Source: Sepiola atlantica
Lineage: Eukaryota > Mollusca > Cephalopoda > Sepiida > Sepiolidae
Length of the DNA: 64,000 nucleotides
NCBI GenBank assembly: GCA_963556195.1
Contig: OY744517.1
Coordinates: forward strand, 79,139,214-79,203,213
Direction of reading: 5' to 3'
In this document: piece by piece, positions 1 to 11,454 of the stretch
Layout: the number at the start of each line of letters is the position of its first letter
How positions within the stretch are numbered: position 1 is the stretch's first letter
Made by a program: the position numbers and the translations under genes
Notes under the pieces: generated by a model
Told to the model about the DNA's origin: nothing
The model's input: only the letters and a program-made list of their open reading frames with translations
Databases searched by the model: none

Positions 1-2949
1 AGCTGTACTATGTCCAGTAATGCATGACACATGAAGTCATACTTGTATATAATGGATCAAGTACACCACAGTGACTAATTCCAATAGGTATACATATACA
101 TACCGATTAGAATATGAAAAGAGCGAGCTATGAGAAAACGTACGTACTTGATCGGCAAGAGCTAACACATCTGCACGACAAATACAAGAGACTTCTTTAC
201 AATCGTATGGCCGTGAAAAATGGCATCCCCTTTTATCCAAATAGTCCAATTTTTGGCATGGATACTCCAATAGTCATAAACTCTTAGTGCATTTTGATAA
301 CACATTTTTTGTTTATTTTACTTTAAATTATATATATTATATGATAGCATTATGGGTTGTTTGTATCTGCAATGGACCGCAGCAGCACAAAAACGGTCAC
401 TATTTTCATGTTTGGGCGCTTTGTGAATCCATTTTTTGCAGATTCTGTTAAAATTCACTCATTGAATTTTATTTCCAAAATTCCGTAATTTATTAATGTA
501 AAAATCATTTATAAATAAATTATTTTAAACTTTATTTGATTTTATGAATATTAGATTTCTGAAGCAGCAGCAGCAGCCACACATCAAAATAGTGACCGTT
601 GTATAAAAACTACTTGTTTGTTAGTTCAAAGAGTTTATCACCGTTGGAGTAATGGCTACAAAAAAAAAAGAAAGAAAATAATAATAACGCACTTTCTTCA
701 CAGTGGTGTAACTGTAAAGAATTACCAGATATAATTATAGCCAAACTTCATTGAATGCAACAAAGCATTCAAGATATTTCCAAAATATCATTTTTTTTTT
801 TTTTTTTTTTTTTTTCACTTCCGGTTTTTCTTTGATTGATATTTATTTAATTTAAAAAAAAAAATGTTATGCCTATTCTGGCATCTCTTATTTGAATTAA
901 TAATCCCATTTCAACTTTTAATGAAAACAAAACAAAAAGAAATATATATAAATAAGGAAAAGTTGAAGTTAAAGGACCAAAACAATTGTAATATTCCCAG
1001 GACATCACATAATAAAATAATTATTTATTAATAAATTAGATTTTATGAATCCCTAGGATGTATTAAATACTGCAGATAAAATCAGGCTCAATGGTTAACA
1101 TGTTATGTTAAGCAGAGCTTTCATATATATATATATATATATATATAGATATAATATATATATATATAAGTATACAGATAAAATCTTCTCAAATATATTT
1201 TATCAGGAGACCTCCCCTCCCCCAAAATGTCCTTGTAAATTCATTCTTTTACTCTTAGTTTTGAATACCAAATTCATTCAGCTTATTCTTAACATGTTCT
1301 ATACTAGCGTTGTCTTTCGACTTAGGTAAGTCTGGTATTAGCTAAGTTGTTCCACAAATATATTACTCTATTAGAAAAAAATTTTTTTTAATAGTATTGT
1401 AGATTTAGTTTTTGAAATCTTTCTTGCCAATAAATACTGGACATGTTGCTAGCATATTCAAAAATCACAAAGAAATAAGGGGAAAACACACACAAACACA
1501 AAAAAGTGATCAAATTCAGAGGAAAAAAAAAAAAGGAAAGAGAAAAAAAATCTTTTTTTTTTTTGATAGAACATATTTATGAAATAAATTATACAGTTTC
1601 CTATAATAGACTGCAAGCAAACATCCAGTTTTTCATAAGGACTTTAGGGCACCCACAACGAAGACACCATGTAACTATAGAGGAAAGGGGGGCAGGGGGG
1701 ATCCAGTAAAAACAATGAAAAGATGCACATGTGGCAGTCGTCTCTTTCCGTTTGCTGAATGTTAAAACCACATGTCAAACAATTAGGAATTTAAAAAAAT
1801 CTTCCCGGTGCTCATTAAAGCTGTAAAATGTTGAAAAAGACTATTTTTTTTTTTTTCATTATTTTTTTTCTTTTTTTTTTTTCTTTCCGTTTTTCATTTT
1901 TTTGTCTTTTTGCTTGTTTTTCTTCAGTTTTTGTATTTTCAAAATTTTTATAATTTTATTTTTTTTCTGAAATTTAATGTACTACATCAATTGCTACTCG
2001 TTTCATACTTCATTTTTTTTTTTTTTTTGGTTTAGGTGAAATTAAAAATGCACATAGCAGTAGAAGAAAAGAGTTTGGTATTTATTTATTTTTTTTTTTT
2101 ATACTTTTTTTTTTTTAAAGGGAGGTTTTTTTTTTGTTTTTTTTGTATTTTTCTTTTAGTTAAGAGTTTTTTTGTGATATTTTTTGTTTTAAATCCCACA
2201 AGAGCATCTTCAAATCTGTAGCGAACAGTTCATCATGGTTATCATGGATTCAGTGTCACAGGTCAGAGGATGATAACACAGACATACAGGGCGTATGATA
2301 AGCAAACAAACAAAGTAGAGTATAGTAGGCAGCAAAGAAGCAGATGTAATATTTTCTCATCCACAGATGCTGACAACAAAGATTCAGTCTACAAAAAATG
2401 AAAATGACCTACAAGAATAAGTTTCACTGTGCATGAAACAAACACTAAAACCATTTTTCTGTCTTTCAAATTAGAAACATTCTTCAGCATGTGATTCAAT
2501 AGCAACATCTGTTGTGACATTAAACACCCAACAAATGAATGACATAAACACATATACACACACATATATGTATGCATACACACACACATATATATATATA
2601 TGAATATATACACACACATATATGTATGCATACACACACACATATATATAAATATATATACATACATACGTTATCCTGAAATGTATCTGCCAGAAATAAC
2701 TCCTTTTGGTAGATTCGTTCGAAGATATTATGTATATTATACACACACAGACATATATATATATATACACACACACACACATCTACATTGTGTATGTTAT
2801 TCAGAGAATGTGTATAAATACCTGTATACATACATGCTATCACATGTATGTACATGTCAACATGCATATATGTTATGTATAAACATACATGTGTGTATAC
2901 ACACCAACACACAAATATATATATATATACACATACATATATATATGTG

Positions 2950-2985
<36 letters not shown>

Positions 2986-3248
2986 GACACACATACATAC
3001 ACACACATACATTTACGCACACATGCACACACAGATATACCTTTTGTTGTCGGTTTTCTTCGGTACATGCTGTATGATGAAAGGTTATTATTTCAGCCTC
3101 ATCACAAGAAGGTGATGGGAAATAAGATTGCACATGACAGAGGGGCCCAGTCACAAGTGCCAGGAGTCTCTGTTGAATGTAAGAATCATGTGAAGGTCAC
3201 AAGAGTGTATGGACAGCACACAGCCAAGGTCACTGACCGACAGACCAA
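1..3248. other. 3' flank / probable 3' UTR of the Galpha-o gene
   Basis: The stretch lies downstream of the Galpha-o stop codon on the minus strand. It is AT-rich with long T/A homopolymers (for example near 790-815, 1842-1885, 2011-2030 and 2088-2115), a short TA tract at 1122-1170, and a CA/TA/CATA microsatellite at about 2545-3040. Part of it should be 3' UTR, but several AATAAA-like hexamers exist on the minus strand and I cannot pick the poly(A) site. A 77-codon minus-strand frame at 37-270 is discussed in the findings. No other gene is supported. Confidence 0.5.
2545..3040. repeat. compound CA/TA/CATA microsatellite
   Basis: Interrupted runs of CACACA, TATATA and CATACATA alternate here, with one internal unique stretch around 2675-2735. 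Frames rich in Tyr, Ile, Cys, Val and His read through it on both strands and are repeat translations. If the Galpha-o 3' UTR is long, this microsatellite lies in the mature transcript. Confidence 0.9.
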
Positions 3249-3436
3249 TTAGTACAAGCCACAGCCACGGAGATTGTTTGCAATGATTACATCTGTTACA
3301 GCATCGAACACAAACTGGATGTTGTTTGTGTCTGTGGCGCATGTTTGGTGACAATAGATTTCCTTCGTTGAACTTTTGTTCTTCGCTTCAAATTGTGCCT
3401 GGATATATGCGGCAGCTTCTTCATACGTCTGTTTAC
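3249..3436 (-). CDS. GNAO1: G protein alpha-o subunit, terminal coding exon
   Basis: This is the last coding exon of a Galpha-o orthologue, the GTPase subunit of the Go trimer acting at the inner plasma membrane downstream of seven-helix receptors. The minus-strand acceptor is TTTTGTAG before GTAAACAGACG, joining phase-correctly to the upstream exon (ACA-G/GT). It encodes 61 residues plus TAA. Visible motifs: the G5 guanine-ring motif TCATDTNN, then the alpha5 helix [21 protein letters not shown], shown here only by its last part NNLRGCGLY. The GCGLY end is diagnostic for Go rather than Gi (CGLF), Gq or Gs, and its Cys at -4 is the family's pertussis-toxin ADP-ribosylation site. The alpha5 end is the receptor-contact surface. 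No second, alternative terminal exon like the duplicated exons of vertebrate GNAO1 was seen nearby. Confidence 0.97.
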
Positions 3437-3617
3437 CTACAAAACGAGAGGAAAAGAAAATCCGTTAAAACTTGCACCACTGTAGAATGAATTGCAAAAT
3501 AATGGTAAAAGAATGAATTTAGGGGTCTATTTGATGAAATATTCAAAAGAATTTGATCTGTGTATCCCTAGTATATAATCTGTGAGATTGTAGGTATTTG
3601 TGTGTGTGTGTGTGTAT

Positions 3618-3850
3618 ATATATATCTAAATGAATAAATGCGAAAGTTTTTATTTATCCTTCCTATATTACTATCAAAACGGGTTAGTGTTATTTAAATC
3701 AATAATACGACATAATATTTTAAAATATTGTATATATATCGTAGAGACGAAAGGCACAATAAACTCTTTCCATGCCTAATTTGCATAACTATTTTTTAAA
3801 CACTTCATAATTAATTAATGTTTTGTATCATTTATTCGTAATTTTATCGT
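3618..3850. repeat. dispersed repeat shared with 26.7-27 kb and 27.7 kb
   Basis: The segment starts after a (TG)(TA) microsatellite with ATCTAAATGAATAAATGC and continues with a stretch repeated, with mismatches, at 26681-26760 and 27728-27805. The later part TTTGCATA plus an A/T-rich run also recurs at 26836-26890 and 28057-28110. At 26.7-27.1 kb the same sequence is the body of an element whose other end is a U2-snRNA-like head, so this copy may be a headless member of that family. Confidence 0.6.
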
Positions 3851-4254
3851 TCTGTCTATTTCATATATATGCAATATTTTTGTCGATATTAACAGAATTA
3901 AAGTAATTTAATACAAAAAGGATAAATTACTAAATCTTTCTTAATTTAAACCAGAGAGAAATAGTTCTGAAAATGTGAGAAAAAGTTTGACTGATTGACC
4001 CCTCCTCCCTTCCGTTAGCAACGCCATATAGAAAGGGAAAGCGTGTCTGACTGCTTCTTTCCGTTAGCGACCAACGTCACATTTTTTCAAAATTGTTTTT
4101 AATAAATAAAAATAAAGAACACACACACCGAATTGATTTCCTCTTTCTGCGCATGTTTTGGCGATTTCATTAAAAAGGTCAAAATTACCAAAATGTTAAT
4201 ATGCGTGGTTACAACAAACTTATGAATGAAATGTTTAAAATTAACACTTTGGTT

Positions 4255-4345
4255 TCAAGTATTTCGAGTAGCGAACTTTGCGAAGCGATAGCGAGATGGC
4301 GAAGCGAGCTAGTATAGATATATATATATATATATATATATATCC
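4255..4345 (+). repeat. element tail: GCGAAGCGA motifs followed by (TA)n
   Basis: Short near-repeats of GCGAAGCGA/GCGAGCTAGTA run into a TATATA tract. The arrangement GCTAGTATA followed by (TA)n resembles the 3' tail of RTE-type LINEs and their SINE partners. No coding sequence adjoins it on this side. Confidence 0.45.
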
Positions 4346-4384
4346 ATCATCCGATTTATTTTTAACAGGCTTTTGATTAGTCCT

Positions 4385-5410
4385 CTATAAGAGGATGGGG
4401 GCCTGTCTGTCTTGATCGAAGTCTTCCTCTCCAGGCTCGGCGGTCGCGAGGATCAAAGTTCGCAATCCCAGGGCTGCACGGTCGCATTTACATAGTTCAT
4501 CCCAAGAGACCTTTGGTCTTTCAGCTTGCCGACTTGATGCGATGGACATGTGTCTGACATGGGAGATACAGCTGGAGTTTCGCTCGACATGGCCAAGCCA
4601 TCTCATCCAGACTAGCTTAAGGACATCAGATATTTCTTGTATACCAAGCCTAGAGAGAAGAGCCTCAAGGAGAGTGTCGTCTTCCGGTTTGACATGGCAG
4701 ATCCATCTAATCATGGCTCTTTCGTTGCACTGCAGTCTCTTGAGAGTGCTCGCCAATGCAGCCCATGTCTCGGAGCCATAAAGCATGACACTCCTCACAC
4801 AACTGGTGTACACCTGCCCTCTAGTCATGACAGCCAGATGCTTATTTGTCAAGATGGGCAGGAGTTCTCTAAAGGACCTCCAGGCAGATTTGCATCGGGT
4901 AATGGCAGCAGTCTCACACCCATCATCAGCTGAAAAGGAAGCAGAACTTAGCCACAGTTTCCAGTTTGCTATCCCCAACCGCAACCTCTTTTACTGGCCT
5001 ACCGTTGATTGGTCAAGCTGTACCCACCTGTATTGCTGATCCGGTCGGAGTAGGCCACTGATTCCACTGCATCTTTTGTGGACCCAGTAGAAACAGACAG
5101 GGTAGAAGATGGAGTGTCTCCCTGTACCACTCAGGCAGAGCGCGCTAGGGAACTTTCCTGATCTTCTCATGGAGTTCAGGTTGGGACCAGCAATCATTAC
5201 CTTTGTCTTAGCCATATTAACTCAGAGGCTCTTATCCTCCATACTATTCTTCCAGGAGGTGATTTTATCAACTAGAGCTTCGAGTGAAATGTCGACAATT
5301 GCAAGGTCGTCAGTGTACAGGAGCTCCCAAGAGCATCCGGTTCTCAGTCTGAGTGACAGGGATTCAAAGACGATATATATACACACACAGACTAAAGTTA
5401 CTAATATCAT
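4385..5410 (-). mobile_element. non-LTR retrotransposon (LINE) reverse transcriptase, 3' part, degenerate
   Basis: Three minus-strand frames in succession resemble one LINE reverse transcriptase that has picked up frameshifts. The 5'-most frame (5410-5222) carries LLYTDDLAIV, the Y-x-D-D polymerase active site, followed by SLEALVDKITSWKNSM. The next frame (5215-4991) begins MAKTKVMIAGPNLNS, the usual continuation. The last (4984-4385) has the thumb/C-terminal part: SCVRSVMLYGSETWA, RAMIRWICHVKPEDD and RWLGHVERNSS. The 3' end on the minus strand runs into TCGGATGATGG and (TA)n at about 4310-4345, as expected for an RTE/CR1-like tail. 5' truncation and frameshifts make it inactive. Confidence 0.85.
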
Positions 5411-5511
5411 TCTTGTATCATTTACAAATGAGTGTTATATCAATCTCTAGTAAAAGAAACGTATAGCAGTGTTCAATGAATTATATTCTTGTAATGACAA
5501 ATATGAAAGTA

Positions 5512-5542
5512 AAGATTCCCGGGCAATGCCAGGTAAATATAG

Positions 5543-5578
<36 letters not shown>
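5512..5578 (+). repeat. RTE-like 3' tail: CCCGGGCAATGCCAGGTA then (TC)/(TA)n
   Basis: The segment has TTCCCGGGCAATGCCAGGTA, then AATATAGCT, then a microsatellite. The same small GC-rich hairpin, with CCCGGGCAA.GCC.GGTA as core, recurs at 51787-51840 on the plus strand and near 18906-18945 on the minus strand, each beside a TA tract. Such tails are typical of RTE-type LINE/SINE 3' ends; the assignment is inference. Confidence 0.55.
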
Positions 5579-6111
5579 AGGGAGGAGTTTGAATTACATA
5601 CTAGGCACCATCCTCAAGTGTCTTCGGTCTCTCAGTACAAGGGTTTGTCAGGACAACCTGACATGAGGATACTTCACCCTACAAGTAAACCCTGACGAAA
5701 TATTCAAAACAACATAGTATTCGAAGCCTAAATAAGATCCACTCGACATGGCTATACACTGCCCCATACGAGGAATGGTGCATCTACTCGAAGTAATGTT
5801 ACCTCAAGTAGCAACACTTAGCTGGATACGCCACAAGACTAGATGAATTCTTGTCCTGGAATCCGGTAAGACCAAGAGACCACAAGAAAGATATACTATA
5901 ACATAGTTAATTGGTAAATTGGGGAGAGGAAAATTAATGTTCTTCACTTCTTTACTAACTCAATATTTTAGAGGTAGAGAAGAACCTTGATTGAATACTC
6001 TGATGTCTATGTATCTCATATAGAGATCAAGTGTTAGCCCTAGAAAGGGGCCTCATAATTTCTAAAACATTACTTATATATATATATATATTAATTATTT
6101 ATTACCTACAG

Positions 6112-6165
6112 ACATCGATGTTTCATGCTTACGCAATCTTCAGTGCAGGAAGCTAATTCCCGACA
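6112..6165 (-). ncRNA. hammerhead-like motif (Penelope-type remnant)
   Basis: Minus strand: CACTGAAGATTGCGTAAGCA followed by TGAAACATCG. A CTGANGA box, a small stem (TTGC/GCA) and a GAAA box reproduce the order of a hammerhead core. The same order recurs at several places in this window. Degenerate and probably inactive; no adjacent coding sequence was recognised. Confidence 0.35.
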
Positions 6166-6500
6166 GTCGTGAACTCCAACTACAAATCGCCACTAATTCG
6201 CAAGTCAGGAAAGTTACTGCTTGGCCACCAGAAATCAGCTCAGAATTTTTAGGAGGAATTTAACTTTGTAAGTCGGCGAGTATTCACAGCAAGCGGCGAA
6301 GAGTGATCTAACAACAACAAATCGTGTTGGATCTCGCAATGAAGCTAGTAATACTGCTTGTTATTAAATTCACTCAGAGTGCCCAACCTTAGTAAAGGGG
6401 GCTATTTGTAAGCTTTACATCAAAATTTTTTAATTTAAACAAAATTGACAGAAAATTCAATTTTTTAAGAATATTTATAAATTTTGTACCTCCAAACTTG

Positions 6501-6548
6501 TGTGTGTGTGTGTGCATGTTTAGCATCTGTGGATGAGAAACACACACA

Positions 6549-6596
<48 letters not shown>

Positions 6597-6600
6597 TCTA
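6501..6600. repeat. TG, TA and CA microsatellite cluster
   Basis: (TG)n near 6501-6514, (CA)n near 6541, (TA)n 6552-6581 and (CA)n 6582-6596 occur together. The CACACA/TATATA/CACACA order makes an imperfect palindrome. Confidence 0.9.
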
Positions 6601-7204
6601 TATAATAAAATTATCATACAATATATCGTCTGCCTGTGGCAGTTTATGTTCAAATGTAACTTTTTTAAAGTAGGTTATAAGTTTAAATAATTTTATTCAA
6701 TTAATATGACCAATACCGCAATTCAATTAAACTTCACAAAAGTCCATTTAAAAAAAAGAAAAAGGACTTGCATACAGCAGCCATTTAAAAAATCATCTAT
6801 TGTACTAAAGCATAGCTAAACAATGCTCGTTTCCTGCATATTTTAATCACACAAAATACATGCTAAAATATTCCTTTATTTTTGGATAGAGTTATGTTTG
6901 AAAAAAAAAAACCCATTTCATTTTAATTGTTCTAATACAATTTGCAAATAATCCAAGTGACCCATCTCTTATGAATTTTTTTGCCACTTTCACTCTCTTT
7001 TTTTTGTAACTTTCACTCTCTCTCACTGTATATTGTTTGACCCCCCCCCCCACACTTATTCTATACACCTATCACTTTCATCACTGTCTATGTTTATTAA
7101 CAGTTAAAGATAATAAAGAAGGGAAAGAATAAAATGATTAGAATGGCCAATTATAAACAAAAGGGAATATCACCACGAACAGTAATACTATTTAACTCAT
7201 AGTT

Positions 7205-7252
7205 GGAGAAGAAGAGAGAGAGGAAGAGAGAGAGGAAGAGAGAGAGAGAACA
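7205..7252 (+). repeat. GA-rich microsatellite
   Basis: GAGA/GGAAGA units are repeated over about 48 bases. Confidence 0.85.
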
Positions 7253-7794
7253 AGCAAGTAGAAAGAGGCTAATTTTGGATGTTGTCCTTTAATAGTTAAC
7301 TAGCTTTGCAAACAAACTTTTTCCTGATTCAAACAATCTAACCAGAGCTCAATCTGTGACCCAATGGGTCACGTTTTTTTAAATAATATTTTGAGAGCCT
7401 TAACAATGCACATTATAAAATAATTCAGATATTATATTTCGAGATACCATCTTATCAATTAGAATTTATGAGATTCTTTTTTTTTCTTTTCTTCTTTTTT
7501 TGTATCTTATTATTGGATATGCACAATCTACATTTGAAAGTAGACATTTTTTTTTCTCTCCATTTTTAAAAATAACGTCTCAAATAATGCAAAACAACTT
7601 TGGTTGAATAAAAAATGTTTTGTCTTGTTAGAGGCCGCCAAAGCTGTCTTGCATTCACTGAGATGTTATTGTAAGCTTTACATCAAATTAAAAAAATAGT
7701 CAAATTATGAAATTATTAAGTTATAACATTTTTTCAACTTTATATAAAATACTAAAGTTATCTTTTTTTTTTGGGGGGGGGGGGGGAGTGGGAG

Positions 7795-7862
7795 GGGGTG
7801 CATGATTAGCCTAATGGATATTGTTATGGACTATGGAATTCAAATCCAATTGTACATATTGT
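7795..7862 (+). repeat. tRNA-like SINE head, degenerate
   Basis: TTAGCCTAATGGATA resembles a Pol III A box and GGAATTCAAATCC, about 30 bases later, a decayed B box. A G run directly precedes it. The spacing fits a tRNA-derived head, but no clover-leaf with paired acceptor stem can be drawn, so this is read as a SINE remnant and not a tRNA gene. Confidence 0.35.
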
Positions 7863-8285
7863 GTTCAATTAACCTGCATCTCCCCTCTCCATCTATAGCA
7901 GCTTGGTTTCAATTAATCATATACAATGAATCGTTTACAACAGCTTTTGCGTTTCGGCATTAAATAACAAAACAGACAAAACAAACCCGTTTTTCTAAGT
8001 TCCCCTCGTCATTCACTTTCTGCCCTTTCTTATGTTAACAATTTCAACTTTTAAAATTTAAATATTTTTTTCAACGAAAATAATTGATTAACTTTCATTC
8101 ATTTCAAATTATAACCTCTCTCAACATCAACGGATACGTTAACCACTCTGAATAAAACTAACTTTTGCTATATTGACAGAGAGAACGCAATACATTGCCA
8201 CACACACTTTTAAGAAAATTTCTTTACATCATATTTCCCCCTCTTTTTAGCGTTAAATCAGCTAAGATGTAAAAAAAAAAGAAAA

Positions 8286-9060
8286 AAAAAGTGGTTGACC
8301 ATAGTCTAGGGCAGGGGCGGGCAACCGCGGATGAAGGTTTAGCATCTGGTCCGCCACCCTGCTATACTTTATTATTGCAATCCGGCCCGCGGACCTCCCA
8401 GTAAAACTCATCATTTTGTGACAGACGTAAAAGTAGGTTTCAATTAAGATTTACAGTGGGATAAAAATGTATGAATATCAGCGAGCGATGATGCATGTAT
8501 ATTTCATTTTTCTTTAACTATTAATTTCAAATCCTTGGCCTGAGATAAAAATAGAAAAAGAGAGGCAAAGAGGAAACGAGAGACGAGGAAAGGGCATGAA
8601 ACAGGGAACCTATGTGAGGTGTGTCAAAACGAATGCTGGATTAACTTGCTACTTTCCCGTCATTATTTTTTATGAATCCAAAATGGTTCTTCATCGCCGC
8701 CTTTTATAACATCACACACAGAAGTCTCTTGAGAAAAAATATCAGATTTGTAGAGTGTTCAATGCAATTTTTGTACAATTTATTCATGTAAACAAAATAT
8801 AGTAATTCTGAGATTTCGTTTTTCACTCCGGCCCGCAATCTCCTTCCAAAAGTCTCATCTGGCCCTCACTCTGAAAAGGTTGCCAAGCTCTGGTCTAGGG
8901 CAACCTGAAGGCTCCCTTTTTTCATTAGCTACTACTCCTTTCCTAGGATTACTCCACTTACCCGTGATCTTATAATACTGTTAAGCAAGGAGGCATCAAG
9001 TACCATTTTTTTTAGTCTTTGATATGACTCCACCAAGGATTGAACTCTGGTCAGTAAATT
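8286..9060 (-). mobile_element. tRNA-derived SINE split by a hAT insertion
   Basis: The flanks of the hAT element at 8312-8892 form one repeat that is present uninterrupted at about 42525-42790. Both copies share GTGGT.GACCATAGTCTAGGG, CAACC..A.GCTCCCTTTTTT, TCATTAGCTACTAC and a poly-T stretch. On the minus strand the right end has a B-box-like sequence (GAGTTCAATCCTTGG) and the second copy also shows an A-box-like TGGCATAAAGGTTAGGGTG. A Pol III tRNA-type head on the minus strand is therefore likely. Confidence 0.65.
8312..8892. mobile_element. non-autonomous hAT element with 8-bp target duplication
   Basis: The element is 581 bp and begins CAGGGGCGGGCAACC; its end, GGTTGCCAAGCTCTG, is the reverse-complement partner with a few mismatches. 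It is flanked on both sides by the identical 8-mer GTCTAGGG (8304-8311 and 8893-8900). CAG-type ends with an 8-bp duplication are the hAT signature. No transposase frame is present, so it is a deletion derivative moved in trans. Internal GGCCCGC motifs at both ends (near 8391 and 8830) extend the inverted structure. The empty site is seen in the paralogous SINE near 42538. Confidence 0.9.
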
Positions 9061-9261
9061 CAGTTTTTAGAAATTAATCAAGTATTTTGTGAAATTCTGC
9101 CATTCGAGAAACTTTTGAAATACACAAAAATCACTATTTATTTCTTTGCCTATTACAAATAAATTTGACAATCTTTACTCCAAAATGATTACTTAGGAAA
9201 CAATCCTCCGTATTAGGTTTTGTACAATTGAGAAATTGATAGGATTCAATCACTTTTATGT

Positions 9262-9340
9262 TGTCCTCAACTTGGTGATTGTTATGTTCACAACATTTCA
9301 GTTGTTGTACTCTCTGACCTTCTTCAGGTGCATTTTGTCA
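9262..9340 (-). ncRNA. hammerhead-like motif (Penelope-type remnant)
   Basis: Minus strand: GCACCTGAAGAAGGTCAGAG, a short spacer, then AACTGAAATGTTGTGAACAT. It has a CTGAAGA box, a possible stem and a GAAA box, and is closely related to the motif at 37228-37285. Such cores are known in the terminal repeats of Penelope-like elements. Stem II is weak here, so activity is doubtful. Confidence 0.4.
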
Positions 9341-9459
9341 CCTTTCTAGAGTTTCTAACCGAGAACAACGGTTCCAAACATATAAATAACAATACCTCAT
9401 CTCAGAAATGACATCAAGTTTTGTTAGGTGAAAAATGTCTTCATGTGCAGCACTATCAT

Positions 9460-10110
9460 GGAGTATTGTTGCCACATCTGAGCTGGTGCACCAACCATTA
9501 GCCCCTCCCTCCCTTCGACAAGGCGCAAAAAAGAATCTCTAACCTAATAGGTCCCACACTCTCTGCTAAGCTCCAGTCTCTATCACATCACCGCAGTATT
9601 GCATCGCTGTGCTTGTTTTACAAGTACTTCCACAGAATGTGTTCCGATGAACTTACTGCACTTGTACCCCCCTTCCACTATGTAAATACCTCCTACCCAC
9701 CCGACTAGCAGCAAAATCCCACCCCTTCACTGTATAGATCCCTAGATGCTGGAAGATTTTCTATTCTGATAGCTTCTTTTCTCTGACCACTTGGAATTCT
9801 CACCATGCTTCCTGACTGTAACAACATGCAGACATTTAAATGTAATGTGAACAAACATCTTGCTGCCCAGCTCCCCACCAAGGTTGCCCCTTATAAATCT
9901 GGCCTCTATCACAGTAACCTCTTACGCTTCAGTAGCAATATGCCTTGTTTGGGAGTCAGAGAAAAAAATTCTAATAGCTTAACATTCTACTCTGCTCTTT
10001 CACCCTCAAATTTCATGAAATTAGAAACCGGACATGAAATTACAAATTTATCAAATACAATTATTTTTTGTTTGTTTTTACAATCCAATTTTAACTGTAA
10101 AAAGGGTTAA
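9460..10110 (+). mobile_element. LINE C-terminal fragment, sense strand
   Basis: The degenerate plus-strand translation includes a block like SHHRSIASLCLFYKYFH (about 9583-9640), matching the SLSHRRNVASLCLFYKYFHG block found again at 35393-35440 and typical of the C-terminal end of I/Jockey-type reverse transcriptases. Downstream, MLPDCNNMQTFKCNVNKHL (from 9805) corresponds to the last residues of such proteins. Frameshifts and stops separate the pieces. Confidence 0.75.
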
Positions 10111-10179
10111 TAGCTGTTAATGTAATTCTCTTTTGAATCATGTGTGTGAAATTTTCAGAACACTTGCATGTTGCATATT

Positions 10180-10400
10180 TTTTGTAATTTTTGTTTTTTT
10201 AATTTATTTAAAAAAAAATTTTTTTTTTTTTTTTACACTTGCATGTTGGATATTTTTTATTTATATATATATATATTTTTTATTTTATTTTATTTTTTAT
10301 TTTTTTTATTTAAAATTTTTTATTTTTTATTTTTTATTTATTTATTTTTTTATTAAAGTTTTTTTTTTTAAGTTTTATTTTTAAAGTTTTTTTAAAATAC
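10180..10400. repeat. T-rich low-complexity tract between two inverted LINE ends
   Basis: Almost pure T/A, dominated by T runs, between a plus-strand and a minus-strand copy of the same LINE 3' end. Phe-rich frames here are artefacts. Confidence 0.85.
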
Positions 10401-10404
10401 TTAT

Positions 10405-10815
10405 TCACCCCAAACAAGGCACATTGCCACTGGAACGTTAGGGGTTACTATTAGGGGCCATGCCTACAGGAACAATCTAAGTAGGGAGTTGAGCAGCGAG
10501 ATGTCTGTTCGCATTACATTTAAATTTCTGCATGTTAGTACAGTCAGGAAAGCAGGAAACAGGGAGGGAATTACAAAGTCTAACATTTGAGGGAATAAAC
10601 TATTACAGTAGAAAGCTTTCCGGCATCTGGGGACCTCTATAGTAAAGGGGTGGGATTTTGCTGATTGTCGGGCTAGTTGGGGCTATTTATGTCAAGGGTG
10701 CACAAGTGGTACGAGTTCGTCAGAGTACATTCTATAAAACAAAGCACAAGGATGCAACATTGTGGCGATGGGACGGGTTTGAGCTTGGTTGACAGTGTGG
10801 GGAGGTATTAGAGTG
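10405..10815 (-). mobile_element. LINE C-terminal fragment, antisense copy
   Basis: The minus strand is a diverged copy of the 9460-10110 fragment. It shares the ATGTTGCATCCTTGTGC block, the CAGCAAAATCCCACCCCTT block and an ATGCAGAAATTTAAATGTAA-like block in the same order. The two copies lie tail to tail about 300 bp apart. It is not coding. Confidence 0.7.
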
Positions 10816-10896
10816 GAGTCTTCTAGAATCTCAGATTTTATTCCTTTGCTTAGGAATACTTTTTAAGTAGAAAAGAAAAATTTAGCATACCATTTA

Positions 10897-11154
<258 letters not shown>

Positions 11155-11454
11155 TTAAAGAAAACAAATTTTATAAGGAATGACCACCTTTCATAAGATA
11201 TTCATGAAGACACACGCCCTTCCCTCTCCCTTTTTTAATAATTTCTCAATCTTAGAAAGACAATTCTGAGTAAAGAAAAATGTCTAATGATGTAATAAGT
11301 TTATAGAATAACATTTTTTCTTTTTTTTAAAAATTAAAATTCTTTTTTAATTATTTATTTTATTGCATTTTGGAAACTTGAAATGAAAATGTTTATCATT
11401 TTGCAAGAAATGCAAATGGTATAAAAATCGGACTTGGAGCACAGAAAAAAAAAA

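Noticed and set aside
2389..3252. Overlapping frames of 90-180 codons near the Galpha-o stop
   Set aside because: They come from the CA/TA/CATA microsatellite and the shadow of the terminal exon.
10133..10384. Phe-rich hydrophobic frames resembling membrane proteins
   Set aside because: They are T homopolymer translations.
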